Origin: Anaerolineae bacterium
GTDB lineage: Bacteria > Chloroflexota > Anaerolineae > Promineifilales > Promineifilaceae
Direction: 5' to 3'
NCBI GenBank assembly: GCA_030425205.1
Contig: JAUIAP010000008.1
Location: forward strand, 174,265-238,264
Length of the DNA stretch: 64,000 nucleotides
Part shown: one piece after another, positions 1 through 9,921 of the stretch
How positions within the stretch are numbered: position 1 is the stretch's first letter
Layout of the letters: each line of letters opens with the position of its first letter
Program-made: the position numbers and the translations under genes
Notes under the pieces: model-generated
What the model was told of the DNA's origin: nothing
The model's database searches: none
The model's input: the letters and a program-made list of their open reading frames with translations, nothing else

Positions 1-238
1 GGGTGGGGAAATCGGCCGAATCTAAAATCGTGTCCCCATCCTCTTCTTGCAAAATTGAACGCCAGCCATACTCCGTATCTAACGCATGGACGAGAATCCC
101 GCGCAGGCTGCCCCATCCGGGATCAGGTGTGACCGCCCGTATGAACGCATCATCTGTAAGCTGTTCACATGCCGCAAGTAAGCGATCATTCGCCCAGATA
201 TTGAATTGAATGAGCGTCAAAATGTCCTGTCTATTCAT
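1..238 (-). CDS. DinB-family protein, C-terminus cut by window edge
   Basis: Reading the minus strand from the ATG at 236-238 gives 79 residues with no stop before the window edge. The start reads MNRQDILTLIQFNIWANDRL, followed by LRGILVHALDTEYGWRSIL. The tryptophan-asparagine helix and the histidine in the LVHALDxEYGW segment are typical of the DinB/YfiT-like four-helix bundle, a metal-binding fold used by thiol-dependent S-transferases and damage-inducible proteins. The later metal-binding histidines lie outside the window. No convincing Shine-Dalgarno sequence precedes the ATG. The gene is co-directional with the next gene, but about 90 nt separate them. The substrate cannot be stated. Confidence 0.7.
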   Translation of the reverse strand, partial: MNRQDILTLIQFNIWANDRLLAACEQLTDDAFIRAVTPDPGWGSLRGILVHALDTEYGWRSILQEEDGDTILDSADFPT

Positions 239-328
239 CGTGGGTTCCCGTAAAAATTAACAGCCTCAAATTACACCTCTTTTCACCCCTCCGCGCCAAT
301 CCGCGTAATCCGCGACAAACTTGCCGAC

Positions 329-2635
329 TTAATCACCACGTGACAAACGCAGTTTGATATATCCCCCACCAATCAATAATACCCCTATCAACCCAATGGA
401 CAACGCCAGAACCAGCGTGTTGTCCTGCGCTTCTGTCTGTTGCAGCGTGACAGCAGTGGGGGTCGTTGCGCAGCCCGTTGGGGTTGGCTGTTGGGCGCAA
501 ATGTCGGTCTGCCAGTAGGTGAGCAGATCGGCGAGGGCTTGCGGCGGGTTGGTTGGAATCGTTGCGCCCGCTTGATCGGTGGCGTTGAGACCGTGACAGG
601 AGGTGCAGACGCGCACTTCTCCCGGTTGAAATGTCAGCCAATAACGTTCGCGCACCACGCCAGCACCGTTTGCATCGGTCAATTGCCATGTGAGGGCGCG
701 TTCGGCCGAAACAAACGCCGCCATCGAACCGTCTAGCCCCAATGCAACGCGCCCTGTCCCATCCGCATTGGGCGCATCGTGCATCGCTCGCGCCACGACC
801 CGCCGCCCCACATCATCCCCAATGCCCCGCAATTGATCCGCTTGGTAGAACTGCATAAAGCTGACATCGTAGAGCGTACCTGTGCCGTTGATTGTTTGAA
901 CACCATTGGGAACGCGCAAGTTATAGGGTTGCTGAACGTCGGCATCGTCGCGGGTGGTCACGTCGCGGCTGACGACAACGGCGAGATCGTTGGCCTCCAG
1001 ATACGCCTTGAAATTTGCCCAGTTGACACCGCTACTATCGACGATTGCCTGTTCGGGCGCGGGCAACGCGGGTTCGCTGGTGGCGGGCGGTGTGGTGCGT
1101 GCGACAACCTCAACGGGCTGTAACTGCCAGAGTGCGCCGCTATAGGTGATGAAGCTGTCGGGATCGTAGTAGGTGACTGTTTTGCTGATGCTGGGCGTGA
1201 GCAGCTGGTCGGCAACCCAGACGGCACCACTTTGTGTGAGCGTTTTGAGGTGAAAGTCGTAGCGTGATTGGGGATGGGTGAAGCTGCCGTCGTTTTCATC
1301 AGCGCGGGTTTCGGCCGTATGAACGGCAACCAATGTCCCATCTGCCAACACGATTGGATCGCGATAGAGGCCGCTGTGATCGGCCGATGGGTTTTCAGCC
1401 ACATCGGCCGTGTCAGGATGGGTCACATATTCAACCACAATCTCATCGGCATTATCTGTGGGTGCGGCCTGCATGGCGACGATCTGCCCCGCCGCATGGG
1501 TCTGGAATTCGGGAGCGTCGATCCCAACGTAGCGACCCGACTGGGTGGGATCTTCGCTGATTTGGAAGAAGTTTAGAATGCTGTTCGGATTGGTGCGCCC
1601 AGAGGTTGCGTCGATAAATTCGGTCAGCGCGTTGTCATTGTTGAATGAGCGGTTGAAGTAGAAATGCAGTTCGTGTCGGCCGATATGGTTTAACGTCTCC
1701 AACTCGCTGCCATCTTGATTGACCATCCACGGGAAGAAGTGGTTGAAGCGGTGATCGTTGAGCGTGGAGCCAGCAGGCGCGGTGCGAGGTTCGGGGAAAA
1801 TTTCGCTGCGCGTCGTTAGCTTGGTGGAATCGGCCGATTCGCTTGTCCAATCATAGGTGCAGTAGATGCACGGGTTGCCAGCAGCCTCCGCCGCATTGTC
1901 CGCATCGGCCTGTTGGTCACGTTGCAAATGATCCCAGCGCGTGAAAATAATTCGGCCGAAACTGTCCACGAACGGCTCAAATACACCCGACGGCGCATGG
2001 TCGAACAAATTCAACGCCCCCGTCGCGGGATCGAGTCGCCACAATCCGCTGACCGTCGGAGCCTCTTCATACTCATCCAACTGCGGGTACAAATGGCGTG
2101 CGCCGTTGCGCGGTCTGTCCGATGTGAAGGCGATGGTGTCATCGCTCAGATAGGTGGGGCTGATGTTGTTGAAGTTGGCGGGCTGATTTGGGACATGCGT
2201 GATGCTGGGAGAATCGGCCGAATCCAGCCCCGTAATTTCGTACAACTGCCAGTAAAACGCATCGTATTCATACTGTCCCGGCGAACCGATAATCATGCTG
2301 AAGATCGCCTTTGTGCCACTCCAATGCACGGCGGGATCGCGCACGGCAATGCTGTTGGCATCTTGATAGCCGTCCACGCCATATCCCGCCGCCGCCGTCA
2401 AATTCTTGGTTGTGCCATCTGGATAGCGAATCCAAAGATCGCCGCCGCGTGCGACCGCTTGGGGATTACCGAGATGGTTGCCAAAGGTGGAGCCAATCGT
2501 CGTAAAATCGGCCGGAATGGGCACTTGGGTCACAAACAGAATTGGATTGGTTGTCGTCGTTTGTGCCAGCGTTGTCGCACGTGAAAAAGTGACAGAAAGC
2601 AATAAACAAAGCCAGAGTAGCTGTCGTTTGGTCAT
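329..2635 (-). CDS. HzsA-related secreted c-type heme protein with C-terminal membrane anchor
   Basis: The 768-residue product starts at ATG 2635, preceded by AAGGAGA; a longer reading to 2665 lacks a ribosome site. It has an N-terminal signal peptide (MTKRQLLWLCLLLSVTFS), then a long beta-propeller-like body with blocks such as VRDPAVHWSGTKAIFSM, FTSDRPRNG and LYPQLDEYEEAPTVSGLW. I recognise these from proteins annotated as related to the middle domain of hydrazine synthase alpha subunit. Near the C-terminus is a single heme c site, CTSCH, in VRVCTSCHGLN. The protein ends with PTAVTLQQ, a short spacer, a transmembrane helix and a basic tail (KLRLSRGD), the same tail architecture as three other secreted proteins here. 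Hydrazine synthesis itself is not implied: the anammox partner subunits are absent. An extracytoplasmic redox or structural role is inferred. Confidence 0.7.
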   Translation of the reverse strand: MTKRQLLWLCLLLSVTFSRATTLAQTTTTNPILFVTQVPIPADFTTIGSTFGNHLGNPQAVARGGDLWIRYPDGTTKNLTAAAGYGVDGYQDANSIAVRDPAVHWSGTKAIFSMIIGSPGQYEYDAFYWQLYEITGLDSADSPSITHVPNQPANFNNISPTYLSDDTIAFTSDRPRNGARHLYPQLDEYEEAPTVSGLWRLDPATGALNLFDHAPSGVFEPFVDSFGRIIFTRWDHLQRDQQADADNAAEAAGNPCIYCTYDWTSESADSTKLTTRSEIFPEPRTAPAGSTLNDHRFNHFFPWMVNQDGSELETLNHIGRHELHFYFNRSFNNDNALTEFIDATSGRTNPNSILNFFQISEDPTQSGRYVGIDAPEFQTHAAGQIVAMQAAPTDNADEIVVEYVTHPDTADVAENPSADHSGLYRDPIVLADGTLVAVHTAETRADENDGSFTHPQSRYDFHLKTLTQSGAVWVADQLLTPSISKTVTYYDPDSFITYSGALWQLQPVEVVARTTPPATSEPALPAPEQAIVDSSGVNWANFKAYLEANDLAVVVSRDVTTRDDADVQQPYNLRVPNGVQTINGTGTLYDVSFMQFYQADQLRGIGDDVGRRVVARAMHDAPNADGTGRVALGLDGSMAAFVSAERALTWQLTDANGAGVVRERYWLTFQPGEVRVCTSCHGLNATDQAGATIPTNPPQALADLLTYWQTDICAQQPTPTGCATTPTAVTLQQTEAQDNTLVLALSIGLIGVLLIGGGYIKLRLSRGD

Positions 2636-2911
2636 CGTAGTATCTCCTTGCAAGTACCCGCACAAAATTTGCGCCCCTACTTATAACCATACGATAGCAT
2701 AGATTTCGGGGAAGATGAATCGGCTGGGCTCGGTGATTTTCGGCCGAAAATCACCTATATTGCGCCCCGCAAGCCTACCGATGGGACAATTACCGCCCTG
2801 CAAAATGGTCAGATGAGACGATTATCGCACAATCGCCACAATGGACAGACCACTCTATAATTCTGAACAGCAATTTTCGCCTGTGGCATTTGCCCACAGA
2901 TTGACCTCTGC

Positions 2912-5158
2912 ATGACTCTACCCACACTCGCCCCGAGAAATCGGCTTTACTTTTTGCCTTTTTTCTTGATCTTCTTCGCCCTTGCGCTGCACACTGCCGT
3001 TGCGATGTCGCCGACCAACGATGAACCCGTGCATATTCTGCGCGGCTATGCGCTGGTCAGTCGCGGCGATTTGCGCTTTCAGGGGGGACATCCACCGTTT
3101 GCCCATCGCCTGATCGGGCTGTTGCTACCGACTGAAACCTCGCTGCCCCCACTCGACAGCTTACCCAGTTGGGAGGTGACGGCCGATCGGCCGACCATCT
3201 CCCGCGAACTATTTTCCCATGACACAACAAATGTGCGGCGCGTCCTCTTCTTGAGTCGCGTCCCGATCATATTGGCGGGGCTGTTGTTTGGCGCGGTCAT
3301 GATCCGTTGGGCAGGTGGTTCATTGGTGATGGCGGCACTCTGGGCGTTTGCCCCCAACTGGCTGGCGCACACCACGCTGGCGACGACAGATGGGCTGGTG
3401 ACGATGGCTTTTGGGCTGGCGGGGTTCACCATTTGGCGCTATCGCAACGCCCCCACATGGCGCAATGGGCTGTTGGCGGGGTTGGCGATTGGCTGCACGC
3501 TGGCAACAAAAACGACGGGCATCCTGATGTTGCCCATTTCTGGACTGTTGTTACTGACAACGTGGAAACCTGCATGGTCATGGTGGGAGAGCATCAAACA
3601 GTGGCTATTCTTGCTCCCCATCATTGGGCTAACCGTTTGGCTGATTCACGGCTTTGAGCTACGCCCTGTCCCTTATGCCCCATTCCCGCTACCCGCCGCA
3701 ACCTATTGGGATAGTATCTTCGATGTGTCGGGGCATGTCGCGGGTGGGCACGTTGCCTTTTTGCAGGGCGAAATAACGTCCGCTGGCTGGTGGCATTACT
3801 TTGTCATCGCATTCTTTGCCAAGACACCCCTACCCGTTCTGCTCCTGTTGGGCGCGGCCGTCGTGACATTGTTACGCCAGCGCGAAGGGTGGGCCAGTCG
3901 AGATGCATGGTTTCCCGCGCTGCTGCTCTTTGCCATCGCCTCCTACACGCGCCTCAACATCGGCTATCGGCACATCTTGCCGATGCTGCCCTTTGTTTGG
4001 TTACTGATCGCCTATGCCAGCCCACATTGGCGTGCGCCATTTTTGCGTGTGGCGTTGTTTGTTTTGCTGATTTGGTACGCTGCGAGTAGCTTGTTGCAAG
4101 CACCCGACTACATTTCGTATTTCAATTTGGTCAGTCGCAAATCGGCCGAAACCCTGCTCGGCGACTCAAACATCGACTGGGGGCAAGATTTCTGGTCGCT
4201 CGTTGACTATGCGAAGGGAAATGAGGTCATCGTCAGTTACAGCGGCTTTCTTGACCCACATGCGTATGGCCTGACGACGCTGGCGATCGATCCCGAAACG
4301 GGTTTCATTCCCAACTTTGCCAACGCCAATCCCGCGCCGGGTCGCTATGCGATCAGCCTCAACCATTTGCAAGGCACGCTGATCCGTGAGCCAGATGCGT
4401 TTGCATGGTTCCGCGACAAAACACCCGTCGCCAAACTCGGTGGCTCGATCTACGTTTATGAGGTTGCGTCCGCCTTGACGGGCGATTGGATCGCCCACTG
4501 CGCCGCGCCACTCTCCCCGTTGCAACCTGAACAAGCCGAACAGCTCGTCGGTCAAAGCGGCTTGCGTCAGCTCTTTTTTGACTGTACACAAAGCTGGGTT
4601 TTTCCCAATCGCGGCAGTGGATGGTATGTGTTGCCATCTGCGGAGATGGCGGCTTGGTTGCCAAATGAGCTAACAACCGAATGGTCGTTCATTTATACCC
4701 ATCGACCGACGGCGGATTCGGCCGATTACACCCTCCTCTATCTCCCAGCCCCCCCTGCGCTAACCGATTCGTGGGCAGGCGCTGTGTCGCTTGAAAACGG
4801 CGATTCTGTCACCTTGCCGCTCGCGCTGGGTCAATCTGCCCAACTGCACGGCTACCAGCACAACGAAACCGATTGGCTAACCTACTGGCAGGTCTTGGAT
4901 GAACCATCCCCATTTCTGTCGATCTTGGCGCATCTGTATGATGCAACCCCGACCCCGCTGGCCGTTGCGGATGGGTTAGGGTTTGCGAGTGCGCAGTGGG
5001 AATCGGCCGATTTTGTCCTGCAACGCCACAGCTTCCCGCAATCCGTCTCCTGCGAAAACGGCCGACTTGCCACCGGTCTCTACGACTTCACAACCGGCGA
5101 GCGCATCCCCATTGGTCAAACTGGGTCGCAGCTATTTCTGGCGGCTTGTGTGGAATAG
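2912..5158 (+). CDS. ArnT/PMT-like polytopic membrane glycosyltransferase
   Basis: This 748-residue membrane protein has a first transmembrane helix followed by the acidic pair NDEPVHILRGYAL, the position of the catalytic Asp-Glu loop in GT-C enzymes of the GT39/GT83 (PMT/ArnT, RgtA-D-like) group. Several hydrophobic helices follow, with blocks such as SRVPIILAGLLFGAVMI and GLAIGCTLATKTTGIL. The conserved SNIDWGQDFWSL segment, usual in this family, lies after the last helix and begins a soluble C-terminal region of about 330 residues. It would transfer a sugar from a polyprenyl-phosphate donor to a protein or lipid outside the membrane. Its stop codon lies 7 bases from the convergent stop of the next gene. 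The acceptor is unknown. Confidence 0.75.
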   Translation: MTLPTLAPRNRLYFLPFFLIFFALALHTAVAMSPTNDEPVHILRGYALVSRGDLRFQGGHPPFAHRLIGLLLPTETSLPPLDSLPSWEVTADRPTISRELFSHDTTNVRRVLFLSRVPIILAGLLFGAVMIRWAGGSLVMAALWAFAPNWLAHTTLATTDGLVTMAFGLAGFTIWRYRNAPTWRNGLLAGLAIGCTLATKTTGILMLPISGLLLLTTWKPAWSWWESIKQWLFLLPIIGLTVWLIHGFELRPVPYAPFPLPAATYWDSIFDVSGHVAGGHVAFLQGEITSAGWWHYFVIAFFAKTPLPVLLLLGAAVVTLLRQREGWASRDAWFPALLLFAIASYTRLNIGYRHILPMLPFVWLLIAYASPHWRAPFLRVALFVLLIWYAASSLLQAPDYISYFNLVSRKSAETLLGDSNIDWGQDFWSLVDYAKGNEVIVSYSGFLDPHAYGLTTLAIDPETGFIPNFANANPAPGRYAISLNHLQGTLIREPDAFAWFRDKTPVAKLGGSIYVYEVASALTGDWIAHCAAPLSPLQPEQAEQLVGQSGLRQLFFDCTQSWVFPNRGSGWYVLPSAEMAAWLPNELTTEWSFIYTHRPTADSADYTLLYLPAPPALTDSWAGAVSLENGDSVTLPLALGQSAQLHGYQHNETDWLTYWQVLDEPSPFLSILAHLYDATPTPLAVADGLGFASAQWESADFVLQRHSFPQSVSCENGRLATGLYDFTTGERIPIGQTGSQLFLAACVE

Positions 5159-5165
5159 ACGGGGA

Positions 5166-6710
5166 TTAGCGGTGCGGGGCTTCAACAGTTGGCCCTTCCA
5201 GCAAACGCATAAAACAAATCGTCGGCACGCCATCCCGCACTGAAAATTGCAAAATCTTGCGTCGTTCAGTCTCGCGCAAATCGAGATTTTCCCGCGTGAT
5301 GCGACTGATGTTGATATAGATGGTTATCAGGCCCGTGTTGGGGAATTTGTGGGCGAGCTGCTGGACAAAACGGGTGAGCAGACTGCGCTGAAAGGCTGGC
5401 AACTCGGCCGCTGGCGGGACAATCCAACACTTGTTTTGAATGTAGGAGTGGAGCAGTACATTCCGCATCGTATGGGGAAAAAGTTGGTTTGTGTTGAAGG
5501 GGCGAATTTCGGCCGAAATCTGCTCAACTCCATCATAAAACATGTGCCAATTGCGCTCATCAACCCAATCGAGCAGCCGATAGCTCTGCACCAATCCCAG
5601 CGCATAGAGTGGCGCAGTCCACGGATTATTGTGGTGGCGCAAGCCAGAGTACAGCCCCAAATGGCCGCGCCAGCGCGTCACAAATGGTGAATCGGTGCTG
5701 CCGATCGGCTTGCGCTCACGGATGCGCCATATATTTTGCAACAGCAAAAGCGTCAAACAAGTGCTGGCGAGAACCTTTTGCCATTCAGGTGTGCTGGCGG
5801 GATTCGGCCGATCTGGTGCATGATCGCCCGCCAGCCACGCCATCAGTTCGGCTTGAAATAGCAGCGGCAACCCAGCCATACATGCGATGTTGGCATAGGG
5901 AATCCGCAGCGTGGCGACAATGCCCGCATGGAACGCTACCAGTGAGCCGCCCAGCGCATATTTGAAGCGCGAATGGGCGGGCAATAGGGGCAATGCGGCG
6001 AGTATCGGTTCAAGAATCAGCGCGAGATAGCTAAATGGGCGCAAGAGCGGCTGTAGCGACGACGGCCAAAAGTGGGGCGCACGCGAGATGGGCATTTTGA
6101 GGGTGGCATAGAGGGCGATGCCCTGTTTCCAAAGTGGGCTGTTCCATTTCCACAGACCAGCCGCAAAGTAGATCAGGGCGAGGTTGGCGGTAAATAGGCG
6201 CGTCGTAAAGCCGGGAACGGTTGCGCTGCGCCAGTTGGAAGCCCTGCCGAGCGTGAGCGTCTTTCCTGTCGGCAATAGCTGTAACCAAAATAGGACGAGG
6301 TGCATCACCACATCATCGACATACATTGCGGGGAGATTCCAGCGATAGGTTGAAACGGCGGTGAGATAGAGGAAGGTCACATTCGGCCGAATTCCCCGCC
6401 CTGCCATAACGCCCACCGCCGCACCGACCGCCGCCAAGTTGACGCTGCGAAAGACGCGCTCATCCATCCCCAATTGATAAAAACTGAGGCGGGTATAGGG
6501 AAACATTTTGCGGACGAGTTGATGGTCAAGCAGGCCGTTGGGCGAACTAATCGTTGGAACTTCACGGCGCAAATGCCAGAAGTAGACCGCGCTCAACGCC
6601 CCTGCCCCAATCCGAAAAAGATCGAGCGGCAAGGCGGGAATGGGGTCATCAAGCCGTTGCCAGCCGCGCCCGATCAGTGATTTGAGACGTTTGACAAGAC
6701 GAGTTTTCAT
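5166..6710 (-). CDS. HTTM-domain-like polytopic membrane protein
   Basis: The 514-residue protein opens with a basic segment, then LDLFRIGAGALSAVYFWHLRR, a pattern like the first helix of HTTM (horizontally transferred transmembrane, vitamin K-dependent carboxylase-like) proteins. The block NLPAMYVDDVVMHLVLFWLQLLP matches the family's characteristic polar-then-hydrophobic helix. Several further helices and a soluble, Arg- and Trp-rich C-terminal third follow. The gene lies 61 nt downstream of, and in the same direction as, the AfsR-like regulator and may be cotranscribed with it. No strong Shine-Dalgarno is seen. The biochemical activity is unknown; bacterial HTTM proteins are mostly uncharacterised and carboxylase activity should not be assumed. 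Confidence 0.55.
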   Translation of the reverse strand: MKTRLVKRLKSLIGRGWQRLDDPIPALPLDLFRIGAGALSAVYFWHLRREVPTISSPNGLLDHQLVRKMFPYTRLSFYQLGMDERVFRSVNLAAVGAAVGVMAGRGIRPNVTFLYLTAVSTYRWNLPAMYVDDVVMHLVLFWLQLLPTGKTLTLGRASNWRSATVPGFTTRLFTANLALIYFAAGLWKWNSPLWKQGIALYATLKMPISRAPHFWPSSLQPLLRPFSYLALILEPILAALPLLPAHSRFKYALGGSLVAFHAGIVATLRIPYANIACMAGLPLLFQAELMAWLAGDHAPDRPNPASTPEWQKVLASTCLTLLLLQNIWRIRERKPIGSTDSPFVTRWRGHLGLYSGLRHHNNPWTAPLYALGLVQSYRLLDWVDERNWHMFYDGVEQISAEIRPFNTNQLFPHTMRNVLLHSYIQNKCWIVPPAAELPAFQRSLLTRFVQQLAHKFPNTGLITIYINISRITRENLDLRETERRKILQFSVRDGVPTICFMRLLEGPTVEAPHR

Positions 6711-6771
6711 CTGGCGATAAGTTTACCAGACTGTTGCCGATCATCGACTAAATCACAGCGGTGCAAGCAGC

Positions 6772-9537
6772 TTATTTCTCAGAAATTTCCTCAACAACGA
6801 CCCTTGCACGGGCGAGCACTTCTGAATCGGCCGATCCCGCCGCCAGCACCCGTTGCGCTCTACTAACGGCCTGCGCCACAGCCCCCTCTGCCAGCTCAAT
6901 CTCCGCCAACGTCACCTCTCCTTCCAAGTGCATCGCGGTTGCGCCCGTCTCTTGCGCAAAGGTGAAAACGGCCGATAGATGCGCGCGCGCTAGATCATAG
7001 TCGCGCAGGTTGCCATATCCGCGCGCCAAGCCAAGCTGTGCCGTCGCAATCCCGTATTGATGGCCAATCTCTCGATGCTGCACATAGCACGCTTCATAGC
7101 GCGCAACGGCCGTCGCAAAATCACCCTGCAAGATGGCTAGCTGCGCCAAGCTGAGTGAGATGTTGCCCGTGACATAGCGATCGGCCATCTGGTCAGCCAG
7201 TTGGAACGCCTCTTCAAAATGGGCTTGCCCTTGCCCAAAGTCGCCCATCATACAGGTTAAGTTGCCGAGATTGTGCAGCGTGAGTGCGATGTGGCGGGCA
7301 AAGTTGGCGTGCCGCCCTGCGCTGACGCTCTGTTCAAATAGGTCGCGGGCTCGTTCGGCGTTCCCCTGTGTGATGGAGACGATGGCTAGGAGATTTTGTA
7401 TTTTGGCGGTCAGGATGGCGTCGTTTTGCGCTTTTTCTAGGGCGGCGGCGAGATCATTTTCGGCCGATTCATACCCCCCCGTCAAATAGTGCAGATAGCC
7501 GCGCTGCCACAAGCCAAACGCCGTTTCTGTCTGCGCCAACAGCTTTAACCCACTCCCATACTGGCCCAAGCGTGCCAACTGATACGCCTGCAACGCTGCC
7601 AACTGCTGCTGCCGCTGCCCCTTCGCTACCTCAACGGCCGCTGCAAAGAGCCGCTCCGCCTCCACAAATAGCCCGCGCATCTCGCAGAAGTCCAATAGTG
7701 CATTGGCCGCCAACAGCAGCGTCTCGTCGTCGCGTTGATTGACGGCCCAGAGCCACGCATGGCGGATATTTGCCCAGCGACGTTGGATCGCGGCGACCGC
7801 CACCTGTGGGGTTGCGCCACGCAGGATCGCCGCTTGGCGCGTCAACCAATCGAGATAGTAGGCGGCATGGCGCGAGGCGACGAGTGTCTTTTCGGCGACG
7901 TGCTGGGTGAGCATTTCGGCCGAAAACTCCTTCACCATCATCACCAACTGATACCCCCCCTCTTCCGTGCGCCGCAGCAGCGACTTATCGACCAGCGCGG
8001 CCAAACTGCGCAACGATGCGCCCGTAATCTGCATGGCGGCGTGCCGATCAAACGTCCCCCAAAAAACGGAGAGTTGCGCCAAGAGATATTGCTCGTCAGG
8101 CTGCAAAAGCTGCCACGAGCCATTAAAAACGGTGCGCAAACTGTGATGTCGCACAGGAGCATTGCGGTGTAGATTGGTCAACATATCCCACTTCTCTGTT
8201 AACTCGGTCGCAATTTCGGTCGGCCGCAACAAGCGCAGCCAGCTAGCCGCCAGCTCTATCGCCATCGGCAACCCTTCTGTGCGAACGCAAATGTCCTTGA
8301 TCGCAGCGCGATCTGCTTCTGTTAGATTTAACGGCTCACTGTTTTGCTGTGCCTGTTGCAAAAATAGCGTCTGGGCATCCTCTTTCTGCAATCCTGCGAC
8401 GGTAAAGAGCCACTCTTCACGCAGGTTGAGCCGTTCGCGTGATGTTGCCAACACCGTCACCGTTGGAACCGTCCGCAGCAATTGGGTCAACCAGTCAGCC
8501 TGCTCGATGACGTGTTCAAAATTGTCCAGAATCAGCAGATTCTCGCGGTTGTTGAGATAGGTGAACAGTTGCTTTTCAGGGGGATCTCGGCCGATCAGTT
8601 GCAACTCCAGCGTATCGATCAGCAAATTGATGATCGACTGCTGCTGCGACAGGGTCGTTAGATCGACAAACTGGACGCCGTCGCGAAACTGGTCGCGACA
8701 GGCCGCCCCGACCGCCAGCGCAAGGGTCGTCTTGCCCACGCCGCCGATCCCCGTCAACGTGACAAGGCGGCAATTGGGGTCAAGCAGTTGTGTATAGATT
8801 GTTTTTAGGGGGTGAGATCGGCCGATAATGGGCGACAGCAAAACGGGCAAGCGTGTCTGCAATGGCGCACGCAATGTCACTTCCAAGCGCGCCAGCAACT
8901 CTTTGGGCGCATCCCCATCTTGCTCCTGCAACCGCTCCCGATAGTGCTGCAAGCGACGCTGGGCAATCTGTGGCTTGCCCAACGCGCCATAGAGTCGTAG
9001 CGTCGCCGCCTGTGGCGCAGCATCGAGCGGTTCATATGCTGCCCATGCCTCCGCCTGTGCCAACGCACCCGCCAAGTCGCCGCTATTTTCCAGTGCAGCA
9101 ACCTGCGTCGCAAACTGCGCGTTAAGCGTCTGCCGCCACTGATGTCGCTGCTCCGTCAACCAATCGGTGAATGGCGCACTGTCATCTAACCCAAAATCCG
9201 CCATAAAATCGCCGTGCGCAACGGGCTGATCGACGCGCACATCAATCGTCATCTGCGGATGGGCACAGAGCTGCACAGTGCGCCGTCTGCTTTGCAGGGC
9301 GTCCTCTGGCAAAATTTTGTTCAACGCATAGACAATCCGCCGCATGTAGCTCAGGGCCTTGCTGGGATCCGCATCGGGCCAAAGCAGGTCGGCCAACTGT
9401 TCTCGACGATGCTCCCCACGTTCGACCGCCAGATAGGCCAATAGCGCAACCGCCTTGCGTCGCTTGATCACGATGGGCTCGCCATCGACTAACAAAATTG
9501 GTGGCCCCAATAGCTGAAGCGCGAAAACTCTTTCCAT
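6772..9537 (-). CDS. AfsR/SARP-type regulator: winged helix, BTAD, NB-ARC, TPR
   Basis: The 921-residue protein has the usual domain order. An OmpR-like winged helix at about residues 1-95 carries the LLGPPxL start and RRKAVALLAYLAV helix. A BTAD all-helical domain follows (about 100-240). An NTPase region has a Walker A loop, TGIGGVGKTT, near residue 260 and a Walker B-like LLILDNFEHV near 330. The C-terminal half consists of tetratricopeptide-like repeats such as LHNLGNLTCMMGDFGQGQAH. By family it should bind direct repeats at promoters and be switched by nucleotide binding. The HTTM gene lies directly downstream. A second regulator of the same architecture is at 42472-45501, but the two are clearly diverged. 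Confidence 0.85.
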   Translation of the reverse strand: MERVFALQLLGPPILLVDGEPIVIKRRKAVALLAYLAVERGEHRREQLADLLWPDADPSKALSYMRRIVYALNKILPEDALQSRRRTVQLCAHPQMTIDVRVDQPVAHGDFMADFGLDDSAPFTDWLTEQRHQWRQTLNAQFATQVAALENSGDLAGALAQAEAWAAYEPLDAAPQAATLRLYGALGKPQIAQRRLQHYRERLQEQDGDAPKELLARLEVTLRAPLQTRLPVLLSPIIGRSHPLKTIYTQLLDPNCRLVTLTGIGGVGKTTLALAVGAACRDQFRDGVQFVDLTTLSQQQSIINLLIDTLELQLIGRDPPEKQLFTYLNNRENLLILDNFEHVIEQADWLTQLLRTVPTVTVLATSRERLNLREEWLFTVAGLQKEDAQTLFLQQAQQNSEPLNLTEADRAAIKDICVRTEGLPMAIELAASWLRLLRPTEIATELTEKWDMLTNLHRNAPVRHHSLRTVFNGSWQLLQPDEQYLLAQLSVFWGTFDRHAAMQITGASLRSLAALVDKSLLRRTEEGGYQLVMMVKEFSAEMLTQHVAEKTLVASRHAAYYLDWLTRQAAILRGATPQVAVAAIQRRWANIRHAWLWAVNQRDDETLLLAANALLDFCEMRGLFVEAERLFAAAVEVAKGQRQQQLAALQAYQLARLGQYGSGLKLLAQTETAFGLWQRGYLHYLTGGYESAENDLAAALEKAQNDAILTAKIQNLLAIVSITQGNAERARDLFEQSVSAGRHANFARHIALTLHNLGNLTCMMGDFGQGQAHFEEAFQLADQMADRYVTGNISLSLAQLAILQGDFATAVARYEACYVQHREIGHQYGIATAQLGLARGYGNLRDYDLARAHLSAVFTFAQETGATAMHLEGEVTLAEIELAEGAVAQAVSRAQRVLAAGSADSEVLARARVVVEEISEK

Positions 9538-9650
9538 ACCGAATACTCTGTCCTGCTCTTTTAACGGGCAGATGCGCTACCTGAATTTCACTAACCGTCC
9601 CAAAAATGCCCCATCTGCAAGCTGCACTTACGACACCGTAAAGTAAGTCC

Positions 9651-9717
9651 GTCATACCTGCGAAGGCAGGTACCTATTCTTTTTCTGGGACTGGATTGCC
9701 GCCTGCGCGGGAATGAT
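9651..9717. repeat. REP-like double hairpin, copy A
   Basis: Two adjacent inverted half-elements: CCTGCGAAGGCAGG followed, after a T-rich linker, by the complementary-type half CCGCCTGCGCGGG. A second full copy lies at 24324-24390, and separated halves at 45610-45640 and 46313-46345. This resembles the widespread GTCATTCCTGCG-type intergenic repeats. Confidence 0.7.
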
Positions 9718-9721
9718 GGAT

Positions 9722-9921
9722 GTTTCGGGATTTGGAAATCCCGAAACGCCCCTACCGCGAGAACCGTTTCGGGAAATCCAATTCCCGAAACACGCACATC
9801 CTACTATTTCCATAAGTGGCGAAAACTTCATGACTCGAACGGAAATCTATATCGAAGGATCGCGGAGCGACATTCTCGAAATATGTTTGGACTGTGTATC
9901 GGGAATTGGATTTCCCGATAC
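9722..9921. repeat. Three copies of a 26-bp palindrome
   Basis: Copies lie at 9722-9747 (12-bp arms GTTTCGGGATTT and its complement around GG), 9766-9791 (arms GTTTCGGGAA) and 9896-9921 (arms GTATCGGGAA). The third copy differs by a compensatory T to A / A to T change in both arms, so pairing is kept. A fourth copy, identical to the first, is at 24430-24455. Confidence 0.75.

Noticed and set aside
1261..1330. TCGGCCGT and other near matches counted as octamers
   Set aside because: Only exact TCGGCCGA was counted; near matches such as TCGGCCGT, TCGGCCGG and GCGGCCGA are comparatively rare.
1913..2584. 223-residue plus-strand frame opposite the c-heme protein
   Set aside because: Shadow of the minus-strand gene; the opposite strand has a signal peptide, heme motif and ribosome site.
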